A stretch of DNA of 32,073 nucleotides, from positions 1 through 32,073 of the forward strand of contig CAJTTU010000035.1 of assembly GCA_910579325.1 (NCBI GenBank). The letters run 5' to 3'. Position numbers and translations under genes: made by a program. Below the pieces are notes generated by a model that saw only the letters and a list, made by a program, of their open reading frames with translations, ran no database searches and was not told the DNA's origin. Source of the DNA: an uncultured Lachnospiraceae bacterium. GTDB lineage: Bacteria; Bacillota; Clostridia; Lachnospirales; Lachnospiraceae. The stretch's first letter is position 1, and every line of letters starts with the position of its first letter. Of this stretch, positions 14,745-23,120 are shown piece after piece.

Positions 14745-15227
14745 TTAAAAAGTAATTAAGTCGAGGCTGTCGTCGCCGTTCCACTCAGAGGCGGGAATTT
14801 TCTGCCAGGCCGTAATTCTGAGAAATCCGCCTTCTGTCTGCGGCGACATATTGACAGTCAGGACGACGCGCAGCGTCTGGGTATCATTGACAGGTACCAG
14901 ATACGTGATGGTTGGTTCATTTCGGGTGAAATCGGTGTCGATCTCTTTCAGAGCGCTGAGTTTTTCTTTCATTGTCGTATCATAACGCTCTGACGGCGCG
15001 TCGTAGGCATCGCAAAGGAGTTCGTCGATTTCTTTCAGGGTCTGCATGGCTGTGTTGGAGGCTTCGTAATAATCGGAATTGTATTCCGCGATTTTTCGGC
15101 TGTACTGATATTCACTGAGGGCACCTGACAGCGCCAGAGTGGCGAATATAACCAGACATAAAACGATAAAAGTCATAAGCAGCGACACGGAGCCGATATT
15201 GGTTATCGGATAGGAACGCTTTTTCAT
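14745..15227 (-). CDS. Membrane-anchored filament-operon protein A
   Basis: 160 aa. Basic N-terminus (MKKRSYPITNIG) followed by one hydrophobic helix (about residues 13-36, VSLLMTFIVLCLVIFATLALSGALSEYQYSRK region), then a soluble domain with helices (residues 40-95) and beta-rich C-terminus. The layout is that of a minor pilin or pilin-like anchor, but there is no clear prepilin peptidase G/xxxxE site. AAGGAGG 9 bases before ATG. It lies 27 bases after the pilin-like gene and 20 bases before pilT in the same operon. No known family recognised. Confidence 0.7.
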   Translation of the reverse strand: MKKRSYPITNIGSVSLLMTFIVLCLVIFATLALSGALSEYQYSRKIAEYNSDYYEASNTAMQTLKEIDELLCDAYDAPSERYDTTMKEKLSALKEIDTDFTRNEPTITYLVPVNDTQTLRVVLTVNMSPQTEGGFLRITAWQKIPASEWNGDDSLDLITF

Positions 15228-15253
15228 ATGGGAAAGCCTCCTTCTTTGTTTTT

Positions 15254-15718
15254 TTATGGTGCTTCGGCCGGCTGTCCGCCGGAAATAAGAGGCCGATAGG
15301 ACATAACCTCCAGACTGTATATCTCTTCCGAAGCATGGCCGCCGGATACGGCAATCGTGTAAATCGAAGTCTGTCCGTCGGCAGGAACGGCAGAAATATC
15401 CAGGAAATAACAGGCATTTTCAGAGCTGCAAAGAGCAAATGTCTGGTCGAAATAAATATGTGTCTGACGGTCGTCGGTTTCCAGATCCGGATAAAGCTCC
15501 GCCAGAGTTTTCGAAGGATGTTCCGACTGGCTTATAATATCTGCGACGGAGGACGCCTGCCTTACGGCCATATCCAGTTCCCGGGTGTCCCGTCCCAGAT
15601 TATGTGCTTTGACAAACAATTGGAGACAGACGGCGCTGGACAGGGAAAAAAACAGGATGGCAATAATAATCTCCATCAAAAGCAGTCCGGAGCGGCTGGA
15701 AGAAGATGTTTTTTTCAT
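15254..15718 (-). CDS. Type IV pilin-like minor subunit
   Basis: 154 aa. The N-terminus has the prepilin arrangement: a short charged and Ser-rich leader (MKKTSSSSRSG), then LLLMEIIIAILFFSLSSAV, with a Gly at the cleavage position and a Glu at position 5 of the mature form if cleavage follows Gly11. The rest is soluble and contains two cysteines (CSSENAC) able to form a disulfide loop. It overlaps the preceding gene by four bases (ATGA), so translation is coupled. Probably an assembly or tip subunit of the filament. Confidence 0.75.
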   Translation of the reverse strand: MKKTSSSSRSGLLLMEIIIAILFFSLSSAVCLQLFVKAHNLGRDTRELDMAVRQASSVADIISQSEHPSKTLAELYPDLETDDRQTHIYFDQTFALCSSENACYFLDISAVPADGQTSIYTIAVSGGHASEEIYSLEVMSYRPLISGGQPAEAP

Positions 15719-16200
15719 GGGACGCTCCTTTCAGAGGCAACCAGAGAACTTTGGCTGCCGTCGCTGTCGGTTACCACAAATCTGTACAGGTGTTTCTCAG
15801 GGCAGGTCATGGAAAGTGAAGAAATCTCCATGATATCTCTGCCGTTTTTCAGGGTGAAAGAAACGCCGTTCCGGATAAACAGCTCCTTGAGCATGCCTTC
15901 ATATTCATAAATATATGTAGTGCAGAGAATGCCGTTGTAATCAGCTGAGATAGCCAGGCAATCCGTCTGTTCGATATTGACGATTTCCAGCGCGCCCTCC
16001 GTGTCGTTCTGGCGTATTTTTTCTTCGATATATGCCAGAGCAGACCGGGTTTCATCGTTCACCTTAAGCTGACTGGTGGTGGAGCCGTAAAGATCGGCAG
16101 CCAGAATCAGCACGATTAAGGCGGATGCGGCGAAAACAAAGAAAAGCGCTATAGGGAAAATCAGATCGATGACATGTCTGCCGCGTGTTTGAAATCTCAT
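15715..16200 (-). CDS. DUF4860-type membrane protein
   Basis: 161 aa. Begins MRFQTRGRHVIDLIFPIALF, with one long hydrophobic helix (about residues 10-35), then ADLYGSTTSQLKVNDETRSALAYIEEKIRQND, which fits the DUF4860 family found in Firmicute pilus-like operons. It overlaps its neighbours by four bases on both sides, so three genes are translationally coupled. Role in the filament is unknown; the topology again suggests a pilin-like or platform-associated protein. Confidence 0.75.
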   Translation of the reverse strand: MRFQTRGRHVIDLIFPIALFFVFAASALIVLILAADLYGSTTSQLKVNDETRSALAYIEEKIRQNDTEGALEIVNIEQTDCLAISADYNGILCTTYIYEYEGMLKELFIRNGVSFTLKNGRDIMEISSLSMTCPEKHLYRFVVTDSDGSQSSLVASERSVP

Positions 16201-16535
16201 TGGCCCCTCCCTCTGTCGATGATCGTTACTTCCGGCATAATATTGCTGCCATATACCTGATAATCTACGAAAAATCGGTTTTCATCGTAATATAAGCCGT
16301 AATGCTCTTTCAGATACCGAAGGCTTTCCGGGTAGGAACCTTCGATGGCGTAACAGTGAACGATACCCCGGCTTATGGCCTGTTCAAGGGTTTCCTGCTC
16401 CTGCGCGTCGGTTCTGTCCGCGACCAGAGTCGTTCCCAGCGTGAAGACAGCGATAACCAGGAAAAAGAAGACGATGGAGATAATGAAATTTTTTGAAGCA
16501 GAACTGCTTTTCTGCGTTTCAAAGCGATGTTTCAT
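16197..16535 (-). CDS. Small membrane-anchored filament-operon protein B
   Basis: 112 aa starting MKHRFETQKSS, chosen because AGGAG lies 8 bases upstream; a longer in-frame start at 16580 (15 more residues) has no such site. One hydrophobic helix (about residues 16-38, NFIISIVFFFLVIAVFTLGT) precedes a soluble part that reads AISRGIVHCYAIEGSYPESL and YYDENRFFVDYQVYG, reminiscent of pilin-like fold segments. It overlaps the DUF4860 gene by four bases. Family not recognised. Confidence 0.7.
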   Translation of the reverse strand: MKHRFETQKSSSASKNFIISIVFFFLVIAVFTLGTTLVADRTDAQEQETLEQAISRGIVHCYAIEGSYPESLRYLKEHYGLYYDENRFFVDYQVYGSNIMPEVTIIDRGRGQ

Positions 16536-16605
16536 AGTGCCGCTCCTATCTGTACATGGAAAATCCGCTTTTTGTATCACAGGAAAATCTCAGTATAAAA
16601 TCGGT

Positions 16606-17655
16606 TTATAAGCTTGACATAATACCCATCAGAGGTAGCATGACAGACAGCAGAATCATTCCGACGATGACGGAGAGCGCGATTACCAGCGTGGGTTCCA
16701 GTATTGAGATGACGTTGGTAAACCGCTGGTCGATCTCTTCCTGATATTTATCCGCGATCTCATGCATGATTTCGTCCAGGCTTCCGGTTTTGGAGCCAAT
16801 GGAAACCATACGGGCATAAATGCCGGAAAAAATTCCCGCTTCCAGCAGGGAGTGGGAGAGATCCTCTCCGTTGTTCACAGCCTCCCGGCAGACTTCCAGT
16901 TTTTTATTGAATTCCTCATTGTTGGTGAGGTTCGAGGCAAGATTTAAGCATTCCTCCGGATTCATGCCGCTGCTTAAGGTAAGGGACATGCCGCTGGCAA
17001 ACCGGCATGCGGCCAGTTTTTCCGTGAAGGCTTTGGTCCAGCCAAGACGGGAGGCGAAGGAAGAAAATTTCTCCCGCCCGCTTTTGGTTTTGCCGAAATA
17101 CAGAACAAGGGCGGCCAGCAGAGCCACGAGAACAATCAGTACAACGGAATAACGGTTGATAGCCGTACCGAAATCCAGGATGGCTTTCGAAAGACCTGTC
17201 ATCTCACTGCCCAGCTGACGGAACACCTGATTGAAGATCGGCATAACCTTTGTGACCAGCACGAGAATGACCAGAAGCATCATAAAAACCATAATTAGTG
17301 GATATGTAACGGCGTTCTTGATCGCCTGGGCGATGCCCGCTTCTCTTTCATAATGAACGGACAGCGCCTCCATCACCTCATCCAGTTTGCCGCTGTATTC
17401 TCCGATCTGTACCATATGCAGCATATAAGCCGGAAACGCACCGGTGGAAGAAAGGGCTTCCTGAAAATTACCGGTGGTCTGCAGGGTTTCTTCGATACAG
17501 GTTAAAAATTTGATTTCCTCCTGCTCCTTTGTGTCCTCCAGCATCAGAGAGATACCCTCCAGCGTGGAGATGCCGGAATGCAGGATCATCGCCATCTGAG
17601 AGCAGAAGGCGGCTGTCTCCGTATTCGATAAAGGAGTAAATGCTTGTTCAGCCAT
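16606..17655 (-). CDS. pilC: Type IV pilus/T2SS inner-membrane platform protein (PilC/GspF)
   Basis: 349-aa polytopic membrane protein of the T2SSF family. It has the expected duplicated cytosolic domain: FCSQMAMILHSGISTLEGIS early and FASGMSLTLSSGMNPEECLN later, each followed by GEYSGKLDEVMEAL and GSKTGSLDEIMHEI. Membrane segments are at about residues 155-180 (YPLIMVFMMLLVILVLVTKV), 195-215 and the C-terminus (LVIALSVIVGMILLSVMLPL). It is the platform against which the ATPase works to add or remove pilins. The ATG at 17655 follows AAAGGAG; the ATG at 17679 lacks a site. First gene of the filament operon. Confidence 0.9.
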   Translation of the reverse strand: MAEQAFTPLSNTETAAFCSQMAMILHSGISTLEGISLMLEDTKEQEEIKFLTCIEETLQTTGNFQEALSSTGAFPAYMLHMVQIGEYSGKLDEVMEALSVHYEREAGIAQAIKNAVTYPLIMVFMMLLVILVLVTKVMPIFNQVFRQLGSEMTGLSKAILDFGTAINRYSVVLIVLVALLAALVLYFGKTKSGREKFSSFASRLGWTKAFTEKLAACRFASGMSLTLSSGMNPEECLNLASNLTNNEEFNKKLEVCREAVNNGEDLSHSLLEAGIFSGIYARMVSIGSKTGSLDEIMHEIADKYQEEIDQRFTNVISILEPTLVIALSVIVGMILLSVMLPLMGIMSSL

Positions 17656-17668
17656 AGGGGCTCCTTTC

Positions 17669-17687
17669 TTACCTGCCATTCAGGTAA
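17669..17687. promoter_or_regulatory. Inverted repeat before pilC
   Basis: TTACCTG-N5-CAGGTAA, a perfect 7-bp inverted repeat between a TATAAA-like -10 (minus strand, about 17690) and the ribosome binding site. It could be an operator or a 5' leader hairpin. Confidence 0.35.
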
Positions 17688-17798
17688 AATGTTTATAATC
17701 AGCCGACCGACGCGCCGTACCGGTATCTGACCGTACGTTTATCCTGAGGATGAAGAAGCGCCCGGCAGCCTTTTGTCGGATATCATGATAGCAGTTTA

Positions 17799-18806
17799 TC
17801 AATAGGAATATTTCACGACGTAGTTGCTTCCGTCGCCGATAAATGCTTTCAGCGCCTTGTTATTGCCGCTGGCGGCAAAGGTGGGATCCATCAGGCTCCA
17901 GTTTTTTCCGTCAAATTCGATGACATTGTCCACCCAGCCGGCATCTTCCAGATAGACGCTGATCCAGGCGTGATAAGCCTCGCCGGCATATCCCACCTCA
18001 AGCTTGGTGGGAATCCGTTGGGAACGCAACATGGCTGACATAACGGAGGCGTAGTCAAAACAGATGCCTTTGCCGGAAGCGATGGTTTCATCGATGTCAG
18101 GCAGATAGCCGTAAGCCACATTCTCCGCTTTATCCGTATCATAAGTGATATGTTCTGTCACATAATGGTAAATGCCGGCGACCACGTCCAGATCGGAACA
18201 GGCGCCTTCGGAAACTTCCTCTCCCAGAACTACCGTTTTGGAAGCGGCGGTGAAATCGACATACTGGTTGGGATATAAAAAAGGAAGAAATTCGTCCCGG
18301 ATCGTCACATCGATTTCCTGCGCGCAGGCGACGATATATTTGTCGTCCACCACATTTTCGTAAACAGTCAGCGTGTAAAGGCCGTCGCCGGAAGGAAGGG
18401 GAAAGGTTTCGTACTCCTTTTCCTGAGACAGCAGGTAAGTGTATTTTTTGCCGTCGGGTGTGGCAATCTGCAGTTTTACTTTCGGATTGTCCCCTGCGTA
18501 TCGTACCATCACATAGCCTTCGCCGGTATTGGACGCGTCGATGGAGACCAGATCGGATCCGTAAGTGACCGTTCCGTCGGCAGAAGGGATCAGTACCTTC
18601 GGGGTATTATCCCGGAGGGGGAGATCCTTTTTTTCAGATTTTGTTTTGTTGGAACCGGTTTTTCCTGACTGCCCGGGCGCAGCGGGTCCGGAGGCTGGCG
18701 TTCCGGTATTTTTAGAACCGCCGCTTTCTTTGCAGCCGGAAAAAAAAGCGCAGCACAAAAGGGTCAACAATACAAATGTGAAACGAAATATTGTATTCCT
18801 GTTCAT
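17799..18806 (-). CDS. Transglutaminase-like lipoprotein
   Basis: 335 aa. Signal peptide with lipobox (FVLLTLLCCAFFSGC), then a Gly/Ser/Lys/Pro linker, a beta-rich domain (about residues 70-170) and a transglutaminase-core domain. The Cys-His-Asp triad is visible as GKGICFDYASVM, AYHAWISVY and WSLMDPTF. Such domains act as proteases or peptidoglycan-peptide modifying enzymes outside the cell. The ATG at 18806 has GGAGGTG upstream; an upstream in-frame start at 18869 adds 21 residues before the signal peptide and is unlikely. It lies 143 bp upstream of pilC in the same direction, perhaps co-transcribed. Confidence 0.88.
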   Translation of the reverse strand: MNRNTIFRFTFVLLTLLCCAFFSGCKESGGSKNTGTPASGPAAPGQSGKTGSNKTKSEKKDLPLRDNTPKVLIPSADGTVTYGSDLVSIDASNTGEGYVMVRYAGDNPKVKLQIATPDGKKYTYLLSQEKEYETFPLPSGDGLYTLTVYENVVDDKYIVACAQEIDVTIRDEFLPFLYPNQYVDFTAASKTVVLGEEVSEGACSDLDVVAGIYHYVTEHITYDTDKAENVAYGYLPDIDETIASGKGICFDYASVMSAMLRSQRIPTKLEVGYAGEAYHAWISVYLEDAGWVDNVIEFDGKNWSLMDPTFAASGNNKALKAFIGDGSNYVVKYSY

Positions 18807-18949
18807 ATGCCGCACCTCCGGAGTTTGTTTAAGTGTGTATATTATACTATTTCCGGGGAGGATAATCAATAGCTTTTCGAACTACGGTTTGGAAGCTCTT
18901 TCGGAAGGGTATTTCAATATCCCGCGGCGGCATTTTGGTTCCGGTTTTC

Positions 18950-18977
18950 TTGACTTTATGGGAATCTATTATAAAAT
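18950..18977 (+). promoter_or_regulatory. Promoter of the metal/corrinoid importer operon
   Basis: TTGACT (18950-18955), 16-bp spacer, TAAAAT (18972-18977). Transcription would start near 18984, leaving a leader of about 120 nt that contains the hairpins at 19020-19073. Confidence 0.5.
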
Positions 18978-19019
18978 AGAAGGATAGCGCGTCTTTGCGG
19001 AGCGTTTTTATTTTTACTG

Positions 19020-19073
19020 TGAAAGCAAGAAGCAATCTGCTTTCATATTTGGCGCTGTCTGCGCCGGCAGACA
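19020..19073 (+). promoter_or_regulatory. Leader hairpins with mutually exclusive pairing
   Basis: TGAAAGCA (19020-19027) pairs with TGCTTTCA (19038-19045). Next, GGCGC (19051-19055) can pair with GCGCC (19061-19065), while TGTCTGC (19056-19062) can pair with GCAGACA (19067-19073); the last two helices share bases and exclude each other. The arrangement could be a regulatory switch, but no T-run follows and no known riboswitch was recognised. Confidence 0.35.
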
Positions 19074-19103
19074 TGTTAGTTTAGAAAAGGAAGGTAATCA
19101 TTG

Positions 19104-20120
19104 ATGAGACAAATGAAAATTTTCGCAGCGCTGTTGACGACGGCGGCGTTACTCCTGACGGGCTGTTCCGGAAATGGGAATCAATCCGGGGAAACCTCAA
19201 AAGCGCCGGAAATTCCAGGTGCGCAGAAAACAGAAACTGCCCCGGAGACAGAGACGGGGGAGGAAACGCAGGCGGGGACAGAGGGCCCGATCACCTTTAC
19301 GGATATGAACGGCCGGGAGATTACGCTGGAGAAGCCGGCGGACCGGATCGTGGCGCTGACGGCTTCAGACTGCGAGATCCTCTATGCCCTGGGCGCAGGC
19401 GATACGCTGGTAGGGCGGGGAGAATACTGCAACTGGCCGGAGGAGGTGCTTGACGTGCCCCCCGTACAGTCCGGAGAAAACACGAATGTGGAGCAGATCA
19501 TCGCGTTGCAGCCCCAGGTGCTTCTGATGAGCGCCATGGCCCAGACCGATGAGCAGATCGAGGCGCTGGAAAACGCAGGGATTCAGGTGGTGGTCAGCTA
19601 TGCCCAGGATATCGAGGGCGTCTATGAGGCCATTTCCATGATCGGCACGGCCATGGGGAAGGATGACGAGGCGGAAGCACTGGTCAAAGGAATGAAGGAT
19701 ACCTTTGCGCAGATTCAGGAAGATTCGGCAGGGGACGGCAGCGAGACCATTTATTTTGAGGTGTCTCCACTGGAATACGGCCTGTGGGCTGCCGGAAGCA
19801 ATACCTTTATGGATGAGGTGGCCCAGATGCTGGGGCTGACCAATGTATTTGCTGATATGGAAGGCTGGGGCGAGGTGTCCGAGGAACAGGTGATTCAGCG
19901 GGCGCCCGATTATATTGTGACGATTGCCATGTATTACGGAGAAGGCCAGACGCCGGTGGAGGAAATCACCTCCCGCAGCGGCTGGGAAAATATTCCGGCT
20001 ATCAAAAACGGAAAGCTTCTGAATCTGCAGAACGACGAGCTGTCCCGTCCGGGTCCCCGTTTGAAAGATGGTGCGGAAATGCTGTATGATTTTGTGTATG
20101 GCGGTGAAAGTGACAATTAG
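19104..20120 (+). CDS. ABC importer substrate-binding lipoprotein (siderophore/heme/corrinoid)
   Basis: About 338 aa, periplasmic-binding-protein family of iron-siderophore/heme/cobalamin importers. Signal peptide with lipobox (TTAALLLTGC), Glu/Thr-rich linker, then TFTDMNGREITLEKPADRIV, GAGDTLVGRGEYCNWPEEV and IIALQPQVLLM, typical of BtuF/FepB-like proteins; the YCNWPEEV segment resembles cobalamin-binding members. The ATG at 19104 and TTG at 19101 both follow AAGGAAGG; ATG is preferred. It heads an operon with permease and ATPase. The substrate cannot be fixed from sequence. Confidence 0.88.
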   Translation: MRQMKIFAALLTTAALLLTGCSGNGNQSGETSKAPEIPGAQKTETAPETETGEETQAGTEGPITFTDMNGREITLEKPADRIVALTASDCEILYALGAGDTLVGRGEYCNWPEEVLDVPPVQSGENTNVEQIIALQPQVLLMSAMAQTDEQIEALENAGIQVVVSYAQDIEGVYEAISMIGTAMGKDDEAEALVKGMKDTFAQIQEDSAGDGSETIYFEVSPLEYGLWAAGSNTFMDEVAQMLGLTNVFADMEGWGEVSEEQVIQRAPDYIVTIAMYYGEGQTPVEEITSRSGWENIPAIKNGKLLNLQNDELSRPGPRLKDGAEMLYDFVYGGESDN

Positions 20121-20247
20121 TAACAGATCGGAAGACAGCCGGCAGCAGGCGTAATATGGACAGCCGGACAGCCGGAAATATCGTGTGTTTTTCTGTGGAC
20201 AGGCGGATTGTTTCGCGGAAATAGGGATGCCGGAATAGGAGAGACAA

Positions 20248-21282
20248 ATGAAGAAAAAAGGCCGTGAAGGTTTCAGCCTTCCCGTATATATTTTGTTTAT
20301 CGCGGTCACACTGGCGGTGATGCTTTTGTGTATCTGCGTGGGAAGCGTGATGCTCCCTTTAAAGGATACATTGGCGGTGCTGTGGAACGGGCTGACCGGA
20401 GCGGGCGGGCCGGTCAATGAGATGGCGGCAAATATTATTCTCCCTGTCCGGCTGCCCAGGGTGCTGTGCGTGGCTTTGGTGGGCGCTTCTCTTTCTCTGT
20501 GCGGCGGCGCCATGCAGGGACTGTTAAAAAATCCGCTGGCCGACGGCACGACGCTGGGGGTTTCCTCCGGGGCGTCTCTGGGGGCGGTGGCGGCCATTGC
20601 TTTTGGTATTTCTCTGCCGGGCTTTCCCTTTGCGGGCAGCATGGTGATGGCGGTGATCTTTGCTTTTGGTTCGCTGGCGCTGATTCTCTCGCTGGCTTAT
20701 AAATTGGATTCTTCACTGTCCACCAATACGATTATTCTGATCGGCGTGATTTTTTCCATGTTTGCCAGCAGTATTTCCAGTCTGATTATTACGTTTGCGG
20801 GCGATAAGATCAAAACCATCACTTTCTGGACGATGGGGTCTCTGCAGGGCAGCAGTTATGAGAATGCCCTGATCCTGCTGGCGGCGCTGGCGTTGTTCGG
20901 CGGGCTGGTGATTGGATGCGGTAAGGAGCTGAATGCCTTTGCCGTGGGAGAGGACAATGCCCGGAATATCGGCGTGGATGTGCGGCGGGTCAAGCTGACG
21001 GTGCTGATCTGCATCTCCGTGCTGATCGGCGTCTGCGTATCCGTCAGCGGCACCATAGGCTTTGTGGGCCTGGTGACACCCCATATGCTGCGCAGCCTGA
21101 CTGGCCCCAATCACAGGCGGCTGCTTCCGGCCACGCTGTTTGGCGGCGCATGCTTTCTGATGCTGTCCGACCTGCTGGCCCGCACGCTGCTGAATCCAAG
21201 GGAGCTGCCGCTGGGCGTGGTGACGTCTTTTATCGGATCTATGATGTTTATCTATATTTTCTATATGTCCAGAAAACGTTAA
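20248..21282 (+). CDS. FecCD-family ABC permease
   Basis: 344-aa polytopic permease of the BtuC/FecCD family, about ten membrane helices. Characteristic blocks: RLPRVLCVALVGASLSLCGGAMQGLLKNPLAD (within residues 68-100), GVSSGASLGAVAAI, ISVSGTIGFVGLVTPHMLRSLTG, and PRELPLGVVTSFIGSMMFIY. These match the family very well, so the function as the membrane channel of the importer is secure. AGGAGAG precedes the ATG. A 127-bp spacer from the binding-protein gene contains three ACAGCCGG repeats but no obvious terminator. Confidence 0.93.
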   Translation: MKKKGREGFSLPVYILFIAVTLAVMLLCICVGSVMLPLKDTLAVLWNGLTGAGGPVNEMAANIILPVRLPRVLCVALVGASLSLCGGAMQGLLKNPLADGTTLGVSSGASLGAVAAIAFGISLPGFPFAGSMVMAVIFAFGSLALILSLAYKLDSSLSTNTIILIGVIFSMFASSISSLIITFAGDKIKTITFWTMGSLQGSSYENALILLAALALFGGLVIGCGKELNAFAVGEDNARNIGVDVRRVKLTVLICISVLIGVCVSVSGTIGFVGLVTPHMLRSLTGPNHRRLLPATLFGGACFLMLSDLLARTLLNPRELPLGVVTSFIGSMMFIYIFYMSRKR

Positions 21283-21359
21283 AAGGCTGTAATATATTAG
21301 GGGAATATTGGAAAGAGAGCAGCCGTATACATGTCCGCTTGGAAAGGAACGCAAAGGAA

Positions 21360-22136
21360 ATGAGTGAGATGCTGGAGGTAAAAAATCTGACGGTTCGCTT
21401 TGGTCAGATGACAATCGTGAATGAGATCAGTTTTTCCGTCTTCCCGGGAGAGTGGCTGATGATCATAGGACCCAACGGGGCGGGGAAATCTACGATCAAC
21501 AACGCAATTTCCCGCGCGGTTCCATACACGGGGACGGTGTTGTTTGAGGGAAAGGATATTCGCCGGAGTAAAAGCCGGGAAATGGCACAGAACATCGGTG
21601 TGCTCTCTCAGAACCATTACGTTGGCTATGGTTTTACGGTGGAGGAAGTTATCCGTCTGGGCCGCTATGCCCATGCGCCGGGCCTGCTGTCCGGCGGAAA
21701 GGATGAAGGGGAGGAAAAGGTGCGGGAAGCCATCCAAAAGACAGGGATGGAGCCTTACCTGAATCAGTCGGTGCTGACCCTGTCCGGCGGTGAGCTTCAG
21801 AGAACTTTTCTGGCCCAGCTCTTTGCCCAGGACCCCCGTCTTCTGATTCTGGACGAGCCTACCAACCATCTAGATCTGATCTATCAGAAGCAGGTATTCG
21901 CCCTGGTGGGAGAGTGGCTGAAAAAGTCCGGCCGGGCGGTGATCTCTGTGGTACATGATTTAAGCCTGGCCAGGGCCTACGGCACCCATGCCCTGCTGAT
22001 GAAAAAAGGAAGGATCGTGTCCATCGGTTCCGTGGAGCAGGTGATGACGCCGGAAAATCTGAATCAGGTGTACGATATGGATGTGTATGACTGGATGCGG
22101 CAGATGTACGGGCAGTGGGGCGGTGGTATGCAATAG
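21360..22136 (+). CDS. ABC importer ATPase (FecE/BtuD type)
   Basis: 258-aa ABC ATPase that energises the importer. Motifs: MIIGPNGAGKSTINNAIS (Walker A), VLSQNHYVGYGFTV (Q-loop), TLSGGELQRTFLAQLFA (signature), LLILDEPTNHLDL (Walker B) and VVHDLSLA (H-loop His). The start at 21360 follows AAAGGAA and lies 77 bp after the permease stop; the same frame is open much further upstream inside the permease gene, but those residues are not ABC-like. Complete FecBCD-type set. Confidence 0.93.
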   Translation: MSEMLEVKNLTVRFGQMTIVNEISFSVFPGEWLMIIGPNGAGKSTINNAISRAVPYTGTVLFEGKDIRRSKSREMAQNIGVLSQNHYVGYGFTVEEVIRLGRYAHAPGLLSGGKDEGEEKVREAIQKTGMEPYLNQSVLTLSGGELQRTFLAQLFAQDPRLLILDEPTNHLDLIYQKQVFALVGEWLKKSGRAVISVVHDLSLARAYGTHALLMKKGRIVSIGSVEQVMTPENLNQVYDMDVYDWMRQMYGQWGGGMQ

Positions 22137-22148
22137 CCTTTTTGCATT

Positions 22149-23120
22149 TTACTCAAACCCGAAAAACGCATCCACACCGTCCGCGATTCCCTGCACGATT
22201 TTCGCCTGATATTCCGCAGTCTGCATCAGCATGTCCTCGTCAGGATTTGTCATAAAGCCCATTTCCACAAGCGTTACCGGAACCTGGCTCCAGTTATTGC
22301 CGCTCATGGAATCCGTTTCCCATACGCCTCTGTTGACACAGCCGGCCGCCTCGCAAAGATTGCTGATGACGCAGTCTGAGAGGCTGCGGCTTGATGCGTA
22401 GAGTCCAGGGACAAAGGGGCTTTGGGGAGTCGTGCAGATGGTCATGGCGCCCTGGGCGCTCTGGTTTTCCGAGCCGTCCGCATGAATCCGTATAAAAGCG
22501 GCCGCCCCTGCGTCATTTGCCACATTGGCACGCTGGACGCAGCTTACGGGCACGTCGTTGGACTTTCTGGTCATCAGCACCGTATAGCCCCGGTTTTCCA
22601 GTTCTGCCTTGAGCTGGTTAGAAACCATCAGCGTAAGCTCATACTCGGCTACGCCGCTGCTGATGCCTCTGGTTCCGCTGGCATCCGCAGCCTTATATTC
22701 CCCGGAGCCGGGGCCTAACGGTTCGCTTCCCTCGGCTACCACGCCGGAATGGCCCGGGTCGATGACGATGGTCAGATTTTTCGTGTCCGCTGGCTTTGGT
22801 TCAGATGATGCCGGTTCAATGGATTCTGTCTCAACAGATTCTGCCTCTGCGATTTCAGTTTCTGCTGTGGCTGTTTCTCCTGTTTCCTGAATTTCACCGT
22901 TTTCTGTGTGCGATTCCTTTATCTTCCCTTCCTCATCTGTTTCACTTGTCTCAGTCGTTTCTCCGTCTTCCGTCTGGCCTTCCTCTTTTGTTTGTTCGGT
23001 TCCCGCCGTTTGCCCTGTTGTTTTCGCCGGTTTATCATTCTCACTTGTTGTCTTGTCCGAACAGGCGGCCAGAAGCAATATTGCGCAGAAAAGAATCAGC
23101 GTTTTTTTTGATTTTTTCAT
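22149..23120 (-). CDS. N-acetylmuramoyl-L-alanine amidase lipoprotein
   Basis: 323 aa. Signal peptide with lipobox (LILFCAILLLAAC), a long Glu/Thr-rich linker (residues about 22-115), then an Amidase_3 domain. Zinc ligands and catalytic residues are visible in IDPGHSGV (His), GVAEYELTLMV (Glu), AFIRIHADGS (His) and VTLVEMGFMTN (Glu). It would cleave the amide between N-acetylmuramic acid and L-alanine in peptidoglycan, at the cell surface. Domain order and length are normal for Firmicute surface amidases. Its stop lies 12 bases from the convergent importer ATPase stop, with no clear terminator between. Confidence 0.93.
   Translation of the reverse strand: MKKSKKTLILFCAILLLAACSDKTTSENDKPAKTTGQTAGTEQTKEEGQTEDGETTETSETDEEGKIKESHTENGEIQETGETATAETEIAEAESVETESIEPASSEPKPADTKNLTIVIDPGHSGVVAEGSEPLGPGSGEYKAADASGTRGISSGVAEYELTLMVSNQLKAELENRGYTVLMTRKSNDVPVSCVQRANVANDAGAAAFIRIHADGSENQSAQGAMTICTTPQSPFVPGLYASSRSLSDCVISNLCEAAGCVNRGVWETDSMSGNNWSQVPVTLVEMGFMTNPDEDMLMQTAEYQAKIVQGIADGVDAFFGFE

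Noticed and set aside
17688..17798. c-di-GMP riboswitch before pilC
   Set aside because: Looked for because it often precedes pilus operons; the conserved GEMM core is absent.
18984..19103. Cobalamin riboswitch before the importer
   Set aside because: The leader is too short and lacks the conserved cobalamin-box core; only generic hairpins are visible.
19365..20642. 425-codon frame on the minus strand
   Set aside because: It lies opposite the binding-protein and permease genes, which have clear family motifs; no ribosome binding site or domain, and it has a typical shadow composition.
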